Shown one piece after another: positions 1 to 11,578 of a stretch of 64,000 bases of DNA. The first letter of the stretch is position 1; every line of letters begins with the position of its first letter. Made by a program: the position numbers and the translations under genes. Below the pieces are notes generated by a model. The model did no database searches and was not told the origin of the DNA. It saw only the letters and a program-made list of their open reading frames with translations. The DNA is taken from positions 1,674,001 to 1,738,000 of the forward strand of contig OU744730.1 of the NCBI GenBank assembly GCA_916613615.1, written 5' to 3'. Source of the stretch: Steromphala cineraria (lineage: Eukaryota > Mollusca > Gastropoda > Trochida > Trochidae).

Positions 1-2739
1 AGAAACCAAGACATTATATGAGAAACTATATACAAGTGAAGATTGCACCCAAATTAATCTTTACAGTCTGTTTTCAGACAATAATGTTAAGAAATTACCA
101 GAAGAAGAATCTTCCAAATTAGAAGGGAAATTGACATACCAAGAATGTTAGTTGGCACTTAAAAATATGAAAAATGGCAAATCCCCAGGATCAGATGGAT
201 TCACTGCTGAATTTTTGAAATTCTTTTGGAATGATATAAATAAATATTTAATAAACTCCTTAAATTACGCATATGATAACGGTTCCCTTTCGGTAACACA
301 AAAACAGGGATTAATAACCTGCTTACCTAAAAGTAACAAACCAAAACAATTTCTGAAATCCTGGCGCCCTATAAGTCTACTTAATACTTCATATAAACTA
401 GCATCAGCTGTTATTGCAAATAGAATAAAACCAGTATTACCTCTCATTATAAATGAAGATCAAAAAGGCTTTGTTCCAGGTAGATACATTGGAGAGGTTA
501 CTAGATTAATTTATGATGTCATGGACCATACGGATGACTACCAGATTCCGGGTTTATTACTCCTGATAGATTTTGAAAAAGCTTTCGACTCAGTTGACAG
601 AAAATTTATCATAAATGTCCTAAAAAATTTCAACTTCGGGCATAGCATTCAAACATGGGTGTTAACTTTATTCAATGATATAGAATCTAGTGTTTTGGTA
701 AATGGATTTGGGAGTTCCTTCTTCAAAATTTCTAGAGGTTGCCGACAGGGAGACCCTGTCTCGCCTTATATCTTTATCCTGTGTGCCGAAATATTAGCCC
801 TTTTGATAAAAAACAACCAGAACATTAAAGGTATTAAAATTGGAAACATTTAAAGCCTCCTAGCACAATTTGCAGATGACACAACAGTATTACTTGATGG
901 AACAGAACAAATTTTGTATGGAGTACTAAATACTTTAGATTTCTTTGCTAGATTCTCGGGCTTAAAGGTCAATACAGACAAAACTATGTTGATTTGGATC
1001 GGATCAAAAAAGAGATCAAGACATAAACTATGTAAAGAGTACAATCTTGATGGTCACAAACAAGCTTCAAACTTTTGGGCATTACTTTTGATGTTGATTT
1101 AGATGAAATGGTAGAGTTTAATTACACAGAGAAACTAGAGAATATCGATAAGAGTATGAAAATGTGGTCCCTAAGATCTCTTACACCTATGGGAAGAAAT
1201 GTAGTTTTGAAATCATTACTTTTGCCAAAACTAAACCATCTTTTTTCCTCTATCCCAAGTCCACCAGATGAAACAATTGACTTATTACAAAAGAAATGTT
1301 TTAACTTTATTTGGCAAGGTAAAAAAGATAAGGTTAAAAGAGTTATAATGATATCAACTACAAAATTTGGAGGGATAAATGTCCCAAATATAAAAAATAC
1401 TATTAAAGCACAAAAAGTAATATGGATTCGAAGATTATGCTTTGACGATACACTTTGGAAGAATAATGTTATGGAGATCATTGCAAATATACACAGGATA
1501 TGGATAGCTGATGGTGATTATATCTCCAAAAAGATTTTACCAAAAATAACAAATAAATTCTGGAAGGAAACATTGAAGATATGGTCAGAATACTTAAATA
1601 TTCACTTCAAAGACATTCCAGAAGGAAATGATATTCTTCGCCAGTCAATATGGTGCAATTATAATATATTAATAGATAGAAAACCAGTTTATTTCAAGAA
1701 ATGGGAGGAAAAGGGGATTATATTTCTCTGCCATATTATAAAGGAAGATGGAAGTATACACTCCCTAGAACATCTGAAAATATCAATATTGATATTAATT
1801 TCCTTGAATATCTCAACATAAAGAATGCAGTAGCTGAATACTTCAGTAGGAAAAGTATAACTGTGGGAATGTTGGAAAACAGACAACCACATCCAATTCT
1901 GCCTTTTAACATAGGTATGCTGAACAGAGGGAAGAAAAGTAAACATTATTATCAAAAACTGTGTAAATTTATCTTTACTAAAACATCAGGTCAGCTGAAA
2001 TGGGAAGAAAGATTGGGACGAGAACTTCCACAGACGGAATGGGAAAATATTAACTTAATGCCTAATAGATGTACATAAAGTGTGAATTTGAAATATTTCC
2101 AGTACAAAGTCACTCAGAATATTTTAACAACTAATAAATATCTACATAAAATTGGTTTGATTGAATCACCACTATGTACATTCTGTAAACAGACACCTGA
2201 ATCTGTCCAACATCTACTGTTTGAATGTGACATTGTATATGGAGTGTGGAGAGAGTTAGTAGCATGGCTTGGACCTTTGTGTGAGGGAAATATTGAATTA
2301 AAACTGGAAAATATTCTTTTTGGCTTCAAGGGAAAAAATATTAACCCTCTAAATGTAATCTGCCTGATTGTAAAAAAAACATATACAATATGAGCAGAAG
2401 AGAGATTAAGCCAAATTTAAATCAGATTAAAAATGAAATAAAAATATACTATAAATCATGTAGATACATTGCTTACTCAAACAATGAACAAACCAAGTTT
2501 TTTGCATTCTGGTCATCCCTCCACACCCTATTATCATAGCTCTATATAGTGATTTTGATTGATCTCCTAAAATCAATCCTTTACAACCTTGTCTGCTGAA
2601 ATCTGTACATTCTGTCTTACATGCAAATTGTCTCATATTCATGCTTGTGAATTTCTTGTTGTGTGATTTTCTATTTAGCCATGACATGACGTGTACATGT
2701 AATATGTCTTCTTGGGAATAAAAACATAAAAAAAAAATT
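1..2739 (+). mobile_element. Degraded L1/Tx1-like LINE, 3' part
   Basis: The left edge of the window lies inside a non-LTR retrotransposon. Reading continues upstream of the window start in frame 2. The order is RT fingers and palm, RT thumb/connector, a C-terminal zinc knuckle, then a 3' untranslated stretch with AATAAA-like sequence near 2,717 followed by an A-run to about 2,739. The motifs and the thumb sequence (GRNVVLKSLLLPK, then FIWQGK) resemble the L1/Tx1 group rather than CR1 or RTE; this clade call is by eye. The element is dead: two in-frame stops interrupt the RT, another precedes the zinc knuckle, and at least three frameshifts are needed to follow it. The 5' end is outside the window. 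Confidence 0.85.
2..2539 (+). pseudogene. LINE ORF2 reverse transcriptase remnant (broken)
   Basis: The reverse transcriptase would copy element RNA at a nicked chromosomal target. Visible motifs in order are: GKSPGSDG and ADF-like palm entry (about 180-220); SWRPISLLN (about 358-385); LLIDFEKAFDS with the first catalytic Asp (about 560-595); GCRQGDPVSPYIF (about 735-775); and FADDT, the catalytic YxDD-equivalent (about 870-885). A zinc knuckle CTFC...HLLFEC lies at about 2,175-2,230. Disruptions are TAG at 149-151, TAA at 851-853 just before FADDT, a frameshift near 1,075-1,100, another near 1,700, TAA at 2,076-2,078, and a shift at the A-run near 2,370-2,420. The frame then ends at TAG 2,537-2,539. 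No apurinic endonuclease part is in the window. No piece is likely to be functional. Confidence 0.85.
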
Positions 2740-3328
2740 ACATATGGCACAACTGAAGCTGTTAGATCCTGTTGGGAAAATACGCAGTTGAAAGGTGGAA
2801 CTAAACACCCTTTTTGAAGATTGATAGCACACCAGCTTTGAATGGAACCACTGAGGCTTGCAGTTAAGAATCTGTATAGTCATGTTGGTTAACTGCGCAG
2901 AAAGAAGGTAGAAATACATGCCACTGTAACAGAGTGAAGTACACACGAGTTTTGAATGTAACCATCAATGCATGCAGTATAATATAACACACTGACGTCA
3001 GATAATGTCTCAAGGGATGTATCCAATATCAACATTATACAACATTTCACTTGTGAGCTCAAGATATTCCACTTGTTGCTTGCAAACTTCACGACATATT
3101 TTCTTCAGACATGCTCAACTCATTTAAGACTCCTATTTGGAGTCATTAAAAAATAGCGTTTTCGAAATTTTGACCCCTGGTTACTTCAATGTCCCGCGCA
3201 ACTTGTAACAGTTATCTATTAGGCATTACATACAATTTTGTTAATGAAAACTGAATTTCAACTAACGTCGTGAAATTGGAACATTATCCGTTTCCTTTTT
3301 GCAATGCTACGATGCCTTAAAGTCAATT
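2740..3328. other. No gene seen
   Basis: This is AT-rich sequence between the LINE A-tail and the next repeat. Only short open frames occur, without recognisable motifs, splice context or repeat structure. Confidence 0.5.
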
Positions 3329-3530
3329 GGAAGATAAGCCTAGTGCGTTTGAAAATCAGAGACATGTTTTGGATTGATAGCGAGTAAATTTTAAATTGAA
3401 ACCGAACGCGCAGACATCCCTATCAATCAAATAGATGATTCTAATAGAAAACCACTATGACGTTGTCGAGGATTATGACGTCAGCAGCGCTCGCTCTCGT
3501 AAATGACGACATTAGTATTGTTGCCGTAAT

Positions 3531-6513
3531 CACAGGGGGTACTCGACTGTACAGGTAAAGCGGAAGTTGCACCTCTGCAACGTCCAATTCCTCACTGTAC
3601 AGTGAAAACAAAACAACCCCGACTCCACGTTCACGGTTAGTTCTAGTTAATACGTTGTTTATAACAGATTTAAACTGTCTTGGTGGACCGATGAAGCTTT
3701 ACTGCTTGTAAACTACTGCAGTTATAATGTAACATAACTTCGGTCTCTGTATAATGATGATTTTCAGCTGTCCTTGAGATCGCGTTCGAAAGCCTAACGA
3801 AAATATGTCTAAATTTGCCAATCACAGCAATTTAGATGAATGGTGTCATTCAAATTAACCTTTCATATGTTGATAGAATGTGGATATCGTTATATAAATG
3901 CCCAATCGAGTATTTCTGACTGTTTCGGCCAAATATTTCGACTAAAATTAAACTGTACGCTGAAGGGACGTTGCGACTGTCTCGGATGCTGACTGTACGG
4001 GAAGTTGCGCATTTACAGAGTAACCGAGAACTGTCATATGTTTATAAAATAAGGATTGCAATTAAATCCACACGCCACTAATGGCTGTAATATTGCTCAA
4101 GCGGCACTAAACACCAACGCAATCAATCAATCACTGTTCAGAACTTACATGCATAATAGTTTCGGGCAGATATTGGTGAATGTGTTCATATAAAATTGAA
4201 GATACAAACTACTTTTATTTATAAAGTTATACGACAATAAATGCTATGATGTTAATACATTTTCGGAAGATAAATATTGCTACGTTAAACTGTTATGTGC
4301 AATTATATACTTCACGGTAGTTTTAATACCTGTTTTCTTCAGTCTTTATCCCCGTGCAACTTCCCTCATGCGTATGAGAGGGCCTCATAAGCTCAGAAAA
4401 TACCCTTACATGAGGGCCCTACTTACGTTTATAAGGCCCTCCATCCCAGATAATACCCTCCCACCAGGGATATTATCTTGTAATGTTACTCATCTAATAT
4501 AACCATTAACGCTGAGATGTTTATTTTAATATGAAACTAAGTCAGTTTAATGAGAAACTCTTATGAAAGATAAGCCCAAATTCAACTAGGATTGACGCGT
4601 CAATACTTAGTTCTTCAAGATTCCTGTTTGACCTTCACACAGTGTTTGACCTTCACATGACGTTTTGTCTAAGAGGTAAACAGTAACTAATACATTATCA
4701 AAATGACCAAATTTCACTTGATATTCAGTGTTAAAGACTTTTCAGAAAATTTCACCATGTTGGCCAATGTCAGCTATGACATCATTCTTCAGAGAATATT
4801 ATTCCTAGAAGCAGAAACAAATTTGGTTGAATTATCTATCACCGTTTGCCAGATACATGTGATTAAAGGCTGTAATTTAAAGTTGACTGTTTCAGACCCC
4901 TGTATAATGTAATGAAACCTAACACTTTAAGTCTTTAACTATTGATATTTCACTAATAAGGTATATCAGAAACAATGTTGGTCTTGTTTATCCACATACA
5001 AAGATGTATGTTTTGTTTTGATAACTTAAATAGTAATGGAGTAATGAACTTTGGAACTTTGTTGAAAACACTGAAATTTGATTAGTTTAAGACCCCTACT
5101 GGTCCCTCTAGCTCCTTAATTATCAACATTTTCATGATAAAGTGCAACATAGCAAAGGTTGTGCTTGGAATAGCGCATGTAAAAATGCAATCAATAAAGA
5201 AACTGTGGAATTTTGAAATGTGCCAAAAATGAGGATTTTCCAAAAATCGCAATATTCAAGGACCGGTCATGGACAGAAAAAAAATTATCCTGACTTGTTG
5301 ATATTTTTTTCTGTCTACTCATAACATTTGCTTAACAAAACATCAACGATAAAATTTCTATTTGTAAAAGTTTTGAAACTAAAATTCTCAAAGTAAAATA
5401 ACCCTCGAAAAATGTTAAAATCGCCGAAAAATATAAAATATCTCTTTATGTCAACATATTTCCTTTAATATTAACTTTTATATAATAATGACCTGTAGTG
5501 AACTTGTTGAACTATCATTGTAGAACAGAATGCATCAAACAGATTTAATTCTTGACATTTCCTTACCGAGTAGTGTCCCTTTGAACGTGATCCCTTTTGA
5601 AACTGCTGTAGTTTAAAAACCACTACAAATTGAAACTTGATATGACCTAGTTATGTGAAGCAATCTCTCAGTTTTAAAATGTGCTACAGCATGCGTCTGT
5701 ATGTACTACCGTTACTGAGGAGAAGATTTTCAAAGATGCGTACCGTCTGAACCGCGAAATTTCGCCAAAATTTAAGTTTTTCGAAAATAGAACAAAATCT
5801 ATTTATACGGCCGAAAACTGCTATGGGCTTAGTCGATGGAGAATGATGTTGCCCACATTTGGTGAAAGTTTTATACAATTATCTCCCATAGTTACCGAGA
5901 AATTAAGGTTTGAAGTTTTGACATCAGGAACAGTAGGTACACTCCATACATGTAGCCTGAAAAGTAAAATAAATCCACCTTAATGTATTTGGGACATGTA
6001 TTATAACGTACCAACTCCCCGTACAGTATAACTGTTATTATATGTAACTCGCCGTACAGTGCCGGTGCAACGTCCATCAGGGCGTACAATCTATATTTTG
6101 TCTTTTTTTCTCTTTAATTGTAATTAAATAAGCATTGATACACCACATGGGCCTTTGAATACGCATTATTTTACTGTATAAGTTACAACAATCATCAAAT
6201 GACCTCTACATAGTCCGCAACATGAGTTAAACAGTCAATTTCGCGATCGCTACATTAGCTTCGAACGGGCAGTCACTTGAAATGGGCAAATAGGACAAGA
6301 ATTGAAACATTATCGTAATTATGCCTTTAGAAATATGTAGAGAAATACTTAAAAGTTTCATATTTTACACGTTTCAACTCTCAGAAGGTGAATATTACTA
6401 GAACTAACCGTGAACGTGGAGTCGGGGTTGTTTTGTTTTCACTGTACAGTGAGGAATTGGACGTTGCAGAGGTGCAACTTCCGCTTTACCTGTACAGTCG
6501 AGTACCCCCTGTG
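3531..6513. mobile_element. 2,983 bp non-coding DNA transposon with 117 bp perfect TIRs and GTAAT duplication
   Basis: The terminal inverted repeats 3,531-3,647 and 6,397-6,513 are identical by eye over 117 bp. They start CACAGGGGGTACTCGACTGT. The flanks are GTAAT at 3,526-3,530 and again at 6,514-6,518, a 5 bp target-site duplication, and the empty site is visible in the related repeat near 39,930. Each TIR contains two small palindromes, CACTGTACAGTG (3,593-3,604) and GTTGCACCTCTGCAAC (3,566-3,581). Related GTACAG and GTTGCA words recur subterminally near 3,965-4,010 and 6,015-6,075. No transposase is visible: the longest internal frame is about 100 codons with no family resemblance. It is therefore a non-autonomous element. 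Superfamily is not assigned; the 5 bp duplication and CAC start are compatible with more than one. Confidence 0.88.
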
Positions 6514-6572
6514 GTAATCAAAGGAAGCCCGCTGTGTGAGGCGCTGATTGACCACTTAAACTTCTTATTTTA

Positions 6573-6931
6573 AAGGGGCGGTAGCACGTTTTTTGATAAT
6601 TATATATTTTAAAATTTTCGCTGATAATTGTATGTTTATGCTTAATGTATTATTTTGACATTGTCAAAAATCCCATTACACAAGCCAATCATCCATAGTC
6701 AGAAGACAAAATATGAAGATTCACATAAAATCCATTGGCGGCCATTTTGTGTGAACACCTTTAATTCAATTTGTGTAAGAAAAATGAATCGCATGGCTAA
6801 ACTTTCGTTATATATTTGAATTATTACTGCTCCATTTAGTTTTAATAAACATTGTCTTTCAAGTTGAACCAATCATTTTCATTTACCTGACATCACCTGT
6901 TATCCCCCTTAAAAACGTGCTACTGCCCCTT
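6573..6931. mobile_element. 359 bp MITE with TA target-site duplication
   Basis: Left end AAGGGGCGGTAGCACGTTTT and the reverse complement of the right end AAGGGGCAGTAGCACGTTTT differ at one base. TA flanks both sides (6,571-6,572 and 6,932-6,933). Removing the element and one TA restores the sequence of the related repeat copy near 39,860-39,875, with one TA/TG difference. TA duplication and short TIRs point to the Tc1/mariner superfamily. It has no coding content. Confidence 0.85.
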
Positions 6932-7115
6932 TAAATAAAATACTTTATCTACCTCAAACGATTTGGTCATCCCCATAAACACACGAAAAGAAATCATGAG
7001 AAATACATGTAACTTTTTAAAAGTTTTAATCTCAATAAACAGCAGAATACCAGCTCTGAAATTGCCAGTCGGGTATTTGATTTTTGAATTTGATATTTGC
7101 ACTACAAAACAACCC

Positions 7116-7163
7116 AATCTAAATAAATTTAGATCAACAGATTGATCTAAATTTATTTAGATT
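7116..7163. repeat. Short perfect hairpin
   Basis: Two 22 bp arms (7,116-7,137 and 7,142-7,163) are exact reverse complements around a 4 bp loop. AT-rich. No adjacent gene. Confidence 0.8.
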
Positions 7164-8664
7164 AAAAACAACCACATTGTTTATCATCACGCACATGGTA
7201 TATGCATAACAACATACACAGGTATAGCAGGCTGTTTCCTTGACCACAGGTGTCATATTTCAAGGATAACACCGAATGTCAAGATAGTTTGACATCACGC
7301 ATGACATCACAATACTTGGACCACATTAAGTAAAATGACCTTTAACATCATTGAATTTAAAGTTTTAAAACGTCCTCTCTTTCTAATAATCATGTTAATG
7401 TTGTTAGGGTTGTTAGTATTGTTGTTAATGTTGTTGATGTTGTTGTCGTAACGTGGTTGTGGGTAAATCAATCGTAAAAGCGTTAAGTAAAAAATTATAG
7501 TAATGCTTGACCCAGTTTGCTTTTGCAAGAACCCTGCATACTTGGCCGTGTTTACTAGTGCACTTATCATATAATTTGACATGCTATCTGAACAGCATTG
7601 AATTGCCAAAAAGAATCAGATAAAGTTGTCATTTCACTAAATACGTACGTTTAGATGCCTGTTTCGTTAATATGTACGTATGTAAAACCTTACAGTTAAC
7701 TGTAACAGTTTTAGAACCTCACTAGTTTTCATTTTCTCTGGGACATCCTAAAAGTTTTAATCACAAGCAATGATAATTGTTCCTTTGCGTATAGTCAATT
7801 TAAATGTGTTGTTTCATTCTCTCACAGAGTCGATATTGATAATTTAACAGAAATACAAGAAAATCAGAATGTCAAAAAGTTGACCACTTCAGGTTAGTTG
7901 ATCACGCCATCATCTGGAATTCTGCACGAGAGACCTGACGATCCCAAACTATGGTTCGAGGAAGATTATTTTACACATGGACCATAGTTGATCCTTCGTT
8001 AGTTCTACTGAAGCTTTATGATTGATAGCGGGATGGTATTGCTGTCATGTTGGTTTAGGAATTATAGATTGTTATTGAATAGAACTAGGATTCAATTTGC
8101 TTTTCCCTAATGAACAAGTTTTAGCATTGAAACAATGCTACTATTGATGAGGCCACTCAGTCTGGTATCCTACAGTCTGTAATGAATAATATCATGTCGT
8201 GATTTACTCTTTTTCTGCTGTCTTCTCAATATTCTGTTTATTTTCAATTCAGTAAGTATTGTTTATCGCTTTCTATAACACTTCCTGGAACTCATTTTAA
8301 AATCAAGTAATATAGTTTTTATTGTAAAGGCAATTAAGCATTTCATCTAATTAAGCCCTTTTTCTCTAAAGGTATAGTCAACTACATTCTACCTAATCTT
8401 TTTAGCATTATATTTTTCTCACTTCTATCGTATCTCATTTCTTATCATATCTTTCTTACCTTTTTTTAGTGTGTAATCATACAATCTTGGGTATATATAA
8501 ATTTATATATTTTAACGCTTTTATATAAGCAGTTTTTTATGTAATTGTTAAATAATATGCTTTTACGATAAATATAGTGTTTTAGTTTGCTTAGTGTCTC
8601 ATAAGCCAGTTTATGGCTGGATGTCAGTTTTTTTATGCTGTACATATATATCATGTTTTATATA
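7164..8664. other. No gene seen; imperfect GTT microsatellite
   Basis: A degenerate GTT-rich run lies at about 7,395-7,446. Low-complexity TTTATA-type sequence lies near 8,480-8,560. The rest is unremarkable AT-rich DNA. Sequence on both sides of the next element (about 8,590-8,664 and 9,966-10,036) may be one older retroelement 3' end finishing in the TCTG repeat. Confidence 0.45.
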
Positions 8665-9965
8665 GGGGAGACCAGGGCAAAGCGCGCCCCCTAACATATT
8701 AGTGCCTCTAGTGGGCACCCCGACATGAACAGAATGCTACTTGCACCATATCTCTAATACTTGTCACATAGACTGTTACATGGCACATGCTTTTTTAATC
8801 TACCATTTCGTAATAAGGATATATTTACGTAAATGTATTTTGACTATGGGGGCGCGCTTTGCCCTGTAGTTTGGGGCAAAGTGCCCAATCCCCTGGGCGC
8901 TTTGCCCCATGTGAAAAACAACACAGAATGTAATACATATTACACACCTACAATCAGTCAATACTAATTAAAAACTATCATCTCGATAATGCAAGGCAGC
9001 TATCGAACTCATATGAAGGATAGAATAAATTTAAAAGTTGGCAATATATGCAAGGATGCTCAAAATGTTCCTTAACATATCATGAACCTATATGTTCAAC
9101 ATTCTCAATGACCAAATATCATTATGGTTGGTAGTTGTACATTTCTTGAAACTACGAAAGTGTTGATAATGTAGGTCATTAACTATCAAAACCAGTAATA
9201 AATAAAAGAAAATAAGAATTGAATTGGTTATATTGACGAATTAAAGAAATATCATCATGTATTTTGTGTCGAAATTGCCATAACGGCAAAAAAATGCTTA
9301 TCGTTTGGGGTTAAACAGTAATATACAATGAATTATATTGTCATGATTTAAAAAACAACAGAAAATATGTTTGTTGTAACTGTTAGTTGTTGTCATTCTT
9401 TAACAAAACAAAGCCCTTTAAGTAAAATGCTATATTTCATTTTAATAGAATACAGCAGAATGCTGATATGAAAATTGTAGTTCTCCCTTACATTATTCGC
9501 TTAATAATATAAAAACTAACTTTTACACCAATATGTTAACCAAACAGATGTATTTTATAACACATGGGGCAAAGCGCTCCCCTCGGCACGTTTTGCCCCA
9601 TCCAGGGCAACATTCGTTATGTACATCACAGAAAATCATTAAAGCAAGTAATTCTAAAATTCAATATTCAATGAATTAATGATACCAATTCATGTTACAT
9701 GTTCACGAGAATTTAATGTTCCGTTTTGTATTTTTATGAAATATTTGATTTTGAGACATATCCGTTCCTTATAGTAAAATCGCGTTTTTTCGAATATTTG
9801 AAATTCTGCGTCAACAACTCAGGCAAATGATTCCAGCGTTGCTCACAACGCTTCATTACGGTTACTTTCATTCGTTGGTAATGACAAATTACTCCATTTG
9901 TCGATAGTTTTGAAGAAATATCGCGAGGTCACTTTGCCCCGGGGGCGCTTTGCCCTGGTCTCCCC
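8665..9965. mobile_element. 1,301 bp TA-flanked DNA element, copy 1
   Basis: The ends are inverted: GGGGAGACCAGGGCAAAGCG at 8,665 and its reverse complement ending at 9,965 (one indel-like difference further in). TA lies immediately outside both ends (8,663-8,664 and 9,966-9,967). The words GGGGCAAAG and CTTTGCCCC recur inside, at about 8,850-8,915 and 9,563-9,600, so the TIR core is scattered internally. There is no open frame of note. A second copy in the opposite orientation lies at 31,228-32,461. TA duplication suggests a Tc1/mariner-type mobiliser; the family itself is not recognised. Confidence 0.85.
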
Positions 9966-10003
9966 TACCTTTGAAACTGACTTGTGACACTTAAATAAAA
10001 TAT

Positions 10004-10004
10004 T

Positions 10005-10035
<31 letters not shown>

Positions 10036-10036
10036 G
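10004..10036 (+). repeat. TCTG microsatellite
   Basis: About eight tandem TCTG units follow an AAATAAAATATT stretch. This resembles the simple-repeat tail left by some non-LTR retroelements, but no element body could be identified. Confidence 0.85.
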
Positions 10037-10611
10037 ACTAAACATATCATTGTCCGGTATCAGTATTTTCTGTCTTCCTCAGGGGCTGCATAAGCTTGAC
10101 AATGTCACGGGCGACTGACCACCAACAATAACGGGCTGTTCTACAGTTACACAGAGGTAGCTACTAGGTGTTCCAACTGATAAGATTAATCCATTGGTAC
10201 TTTACGAAATAAAATACATTGGATTTGAAATCGAAAAATAAAGTTAAATATTCAACTTACTGATTTTGAAATAAATGTAGTCAACTGTAGCCCATTATAA
10301 GAATGAAAACTCGTTATTTTCACTGCAAACAAAATCTAGCATATACGTTTATTAGTAAGATGAAAATATATCTTGTAAGCATAATCATCCCTTGTCAAAG
10401 TTACCAATGCTATGTCATAGGAGAAGGAGATTAAAAATAAAGTCAGGGCATGGTCCCTGTGACCCTTAGAAGGCGACATGGGGTCATTGAACTTTTTAAT
10501 GTTTATCTCAAACTGTCAAGGGACCTGTAAATAAGGAGAAAAAGATTAAAATCGATTTCAGGACGTGACCCTTGTAGCCCTTGCAAGATGATACAGGGTC
10601 ATTAAACCTAT
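10037..10611. other. No gene seen
   Basis: No convincing frame, RNA gene or inverted repeat. Two loosely similar stretches around 10,440-10,500 and 10,555-10,610 (GTGACCCTTAGAAGG and GTAGCCCTTGCAAG contexts) suggest an old roughly 120 bp duplication. Confidence 0.4.
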
Positions 10612-11570
10612 TATCGCAATTAACTAAACCTATAACTGATCACCCCCATTAACTTAATCTACACTCAGGGGCAAAAGAAACGATACCATATAAACTACAT
10701 GATAGGTCAAGCTATGAGTGATATTTACGGCTGAATCTGGGTTAATTTGTTTCTTCAAGAGCTAACTGAACTAAGTTTTTAATTTCAAAGCTATATCTGT
10801 TAACGCCTTTGAAATATTGTTGAAATACAGGCCTTTCAAAAAACGCCGTTTTAAAATATCCTTAACTAGACGAGATAGGAATGAGAAAATGACCCTTTTT
10901 CTTATTTTTAAACCAACATACAGGTAAAATGCGTGAAGAAATTAACTTCTACCCGGTTTTTTTATATTGATAACATCTTATTTTTTTACGATTTTTACAT
11001 TTCATAATTTTTGTATTCCACTTTAAAAGATTATGACCAGAAATAACATTTAAAAAGCTGCTTTCTGACCCCTCGTATATTTGAACAGTCACAGAGTTAT
11101 AAATATCATACTTTGATGTTTGAAATTCTTAGTACTTCTTCACAACTAATTTGTCTATCACAAGGGTTCATAATCGCATTTCATTTACAACAGGATTTTG
11201 TTCTGTACTCTTTTGGAAAGTTGGTATCGTTTCTTTTGCCCCTGAGTGTATAACTGATGATTCCCATTCACTTAATCTATAACTGATTACCATTAGACTA
11301 ACATTTAGTCTCAGAAGTATATTTTTCTCAATATGTACAACATTTTAAACAATTTATGTATATAAAGCTGATCGATCTAGACTTGCTATACTCCCAATAA
11401 GTAAATCCATAACTAGGTCTATAACTGACTACCCTAATTAACAAAATCTAAAACTGATAACCCCCATTATCTAAATATATAACTGATTATTCCCATTAAC
11501 TAAATCTATAACTGTTTATCCCCCATCAATTAAACCTATAACTGATTGTCCCTATTAAGTGTTTAACTTT
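10612..11570 (+). repeat. Degenerate 28-30 bp tandem repeat, interrupted by a MITE
   Basis: The unit is approximately AACTAAATCTATAACTGATT followed by ACCCCCATT. Diverged copies lie at 10,612-10,661 and 11,249-11,570. The 587 bp element at 10,662-11,248 sits inside the array, and sequence at 11,300-11,400 has largely decayed. The array ends just before the large satellite. Confidence 0.75.
10662..11248. mobile_element. 587 bp MITE with CACTCAGGGGC ends and TA duplication
   Basis: The left end begins CACTCAGGGGCAAAAGAAAC and the right end at 11,248 is its reverse complement; the match runs about 26 bp. TA flanks both sides (10,660-10,661 and 11,249-11,250). It has no coding capacity. The TIR resembles that of the imperfect element at about 36,299-37,011 (CACTCACGGGCAGAAG), so the two may be related families. 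TA duplication favours Tc1/mariner. Confidence 0.85.
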
Positions 11571-11578
11571 TTTATATG

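Larger units (their letters stand above)
3329..7071 (-). repeat. Old interspersed repeat, copy A, split by two insertions
   Basis: Three pieces (3,329-3,530, 6,514-6,572 and 6,932-7,071) match, in reverse complement and in the same order, the sequence at about 39,740-40,045. Shared landmarks include the run GACATCCCTATCAATCAAA, a TGACGTCA-containing stretch, CAGCGGGCTTCC, and AGCAGAATAC. The piece at 3,329-3,405 also matches the arm of the hairpin at 40,277-40,443. The two gaps in copy A are exactly the two transposon insertions annotated here, so copy B acts as an empty-site control. No coding potential is seen. The family is not recognised. Confidence 0.8.

Noticed and set aside
5681..5983. 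100-codon frame inside the same element
   Set aside because: No transposase motif; opposite strand is also open; likely chance.
6388..6573. 61-codon frame
   Set aside because: Lies in the right TIR of the 2,983 bp element and its flank.
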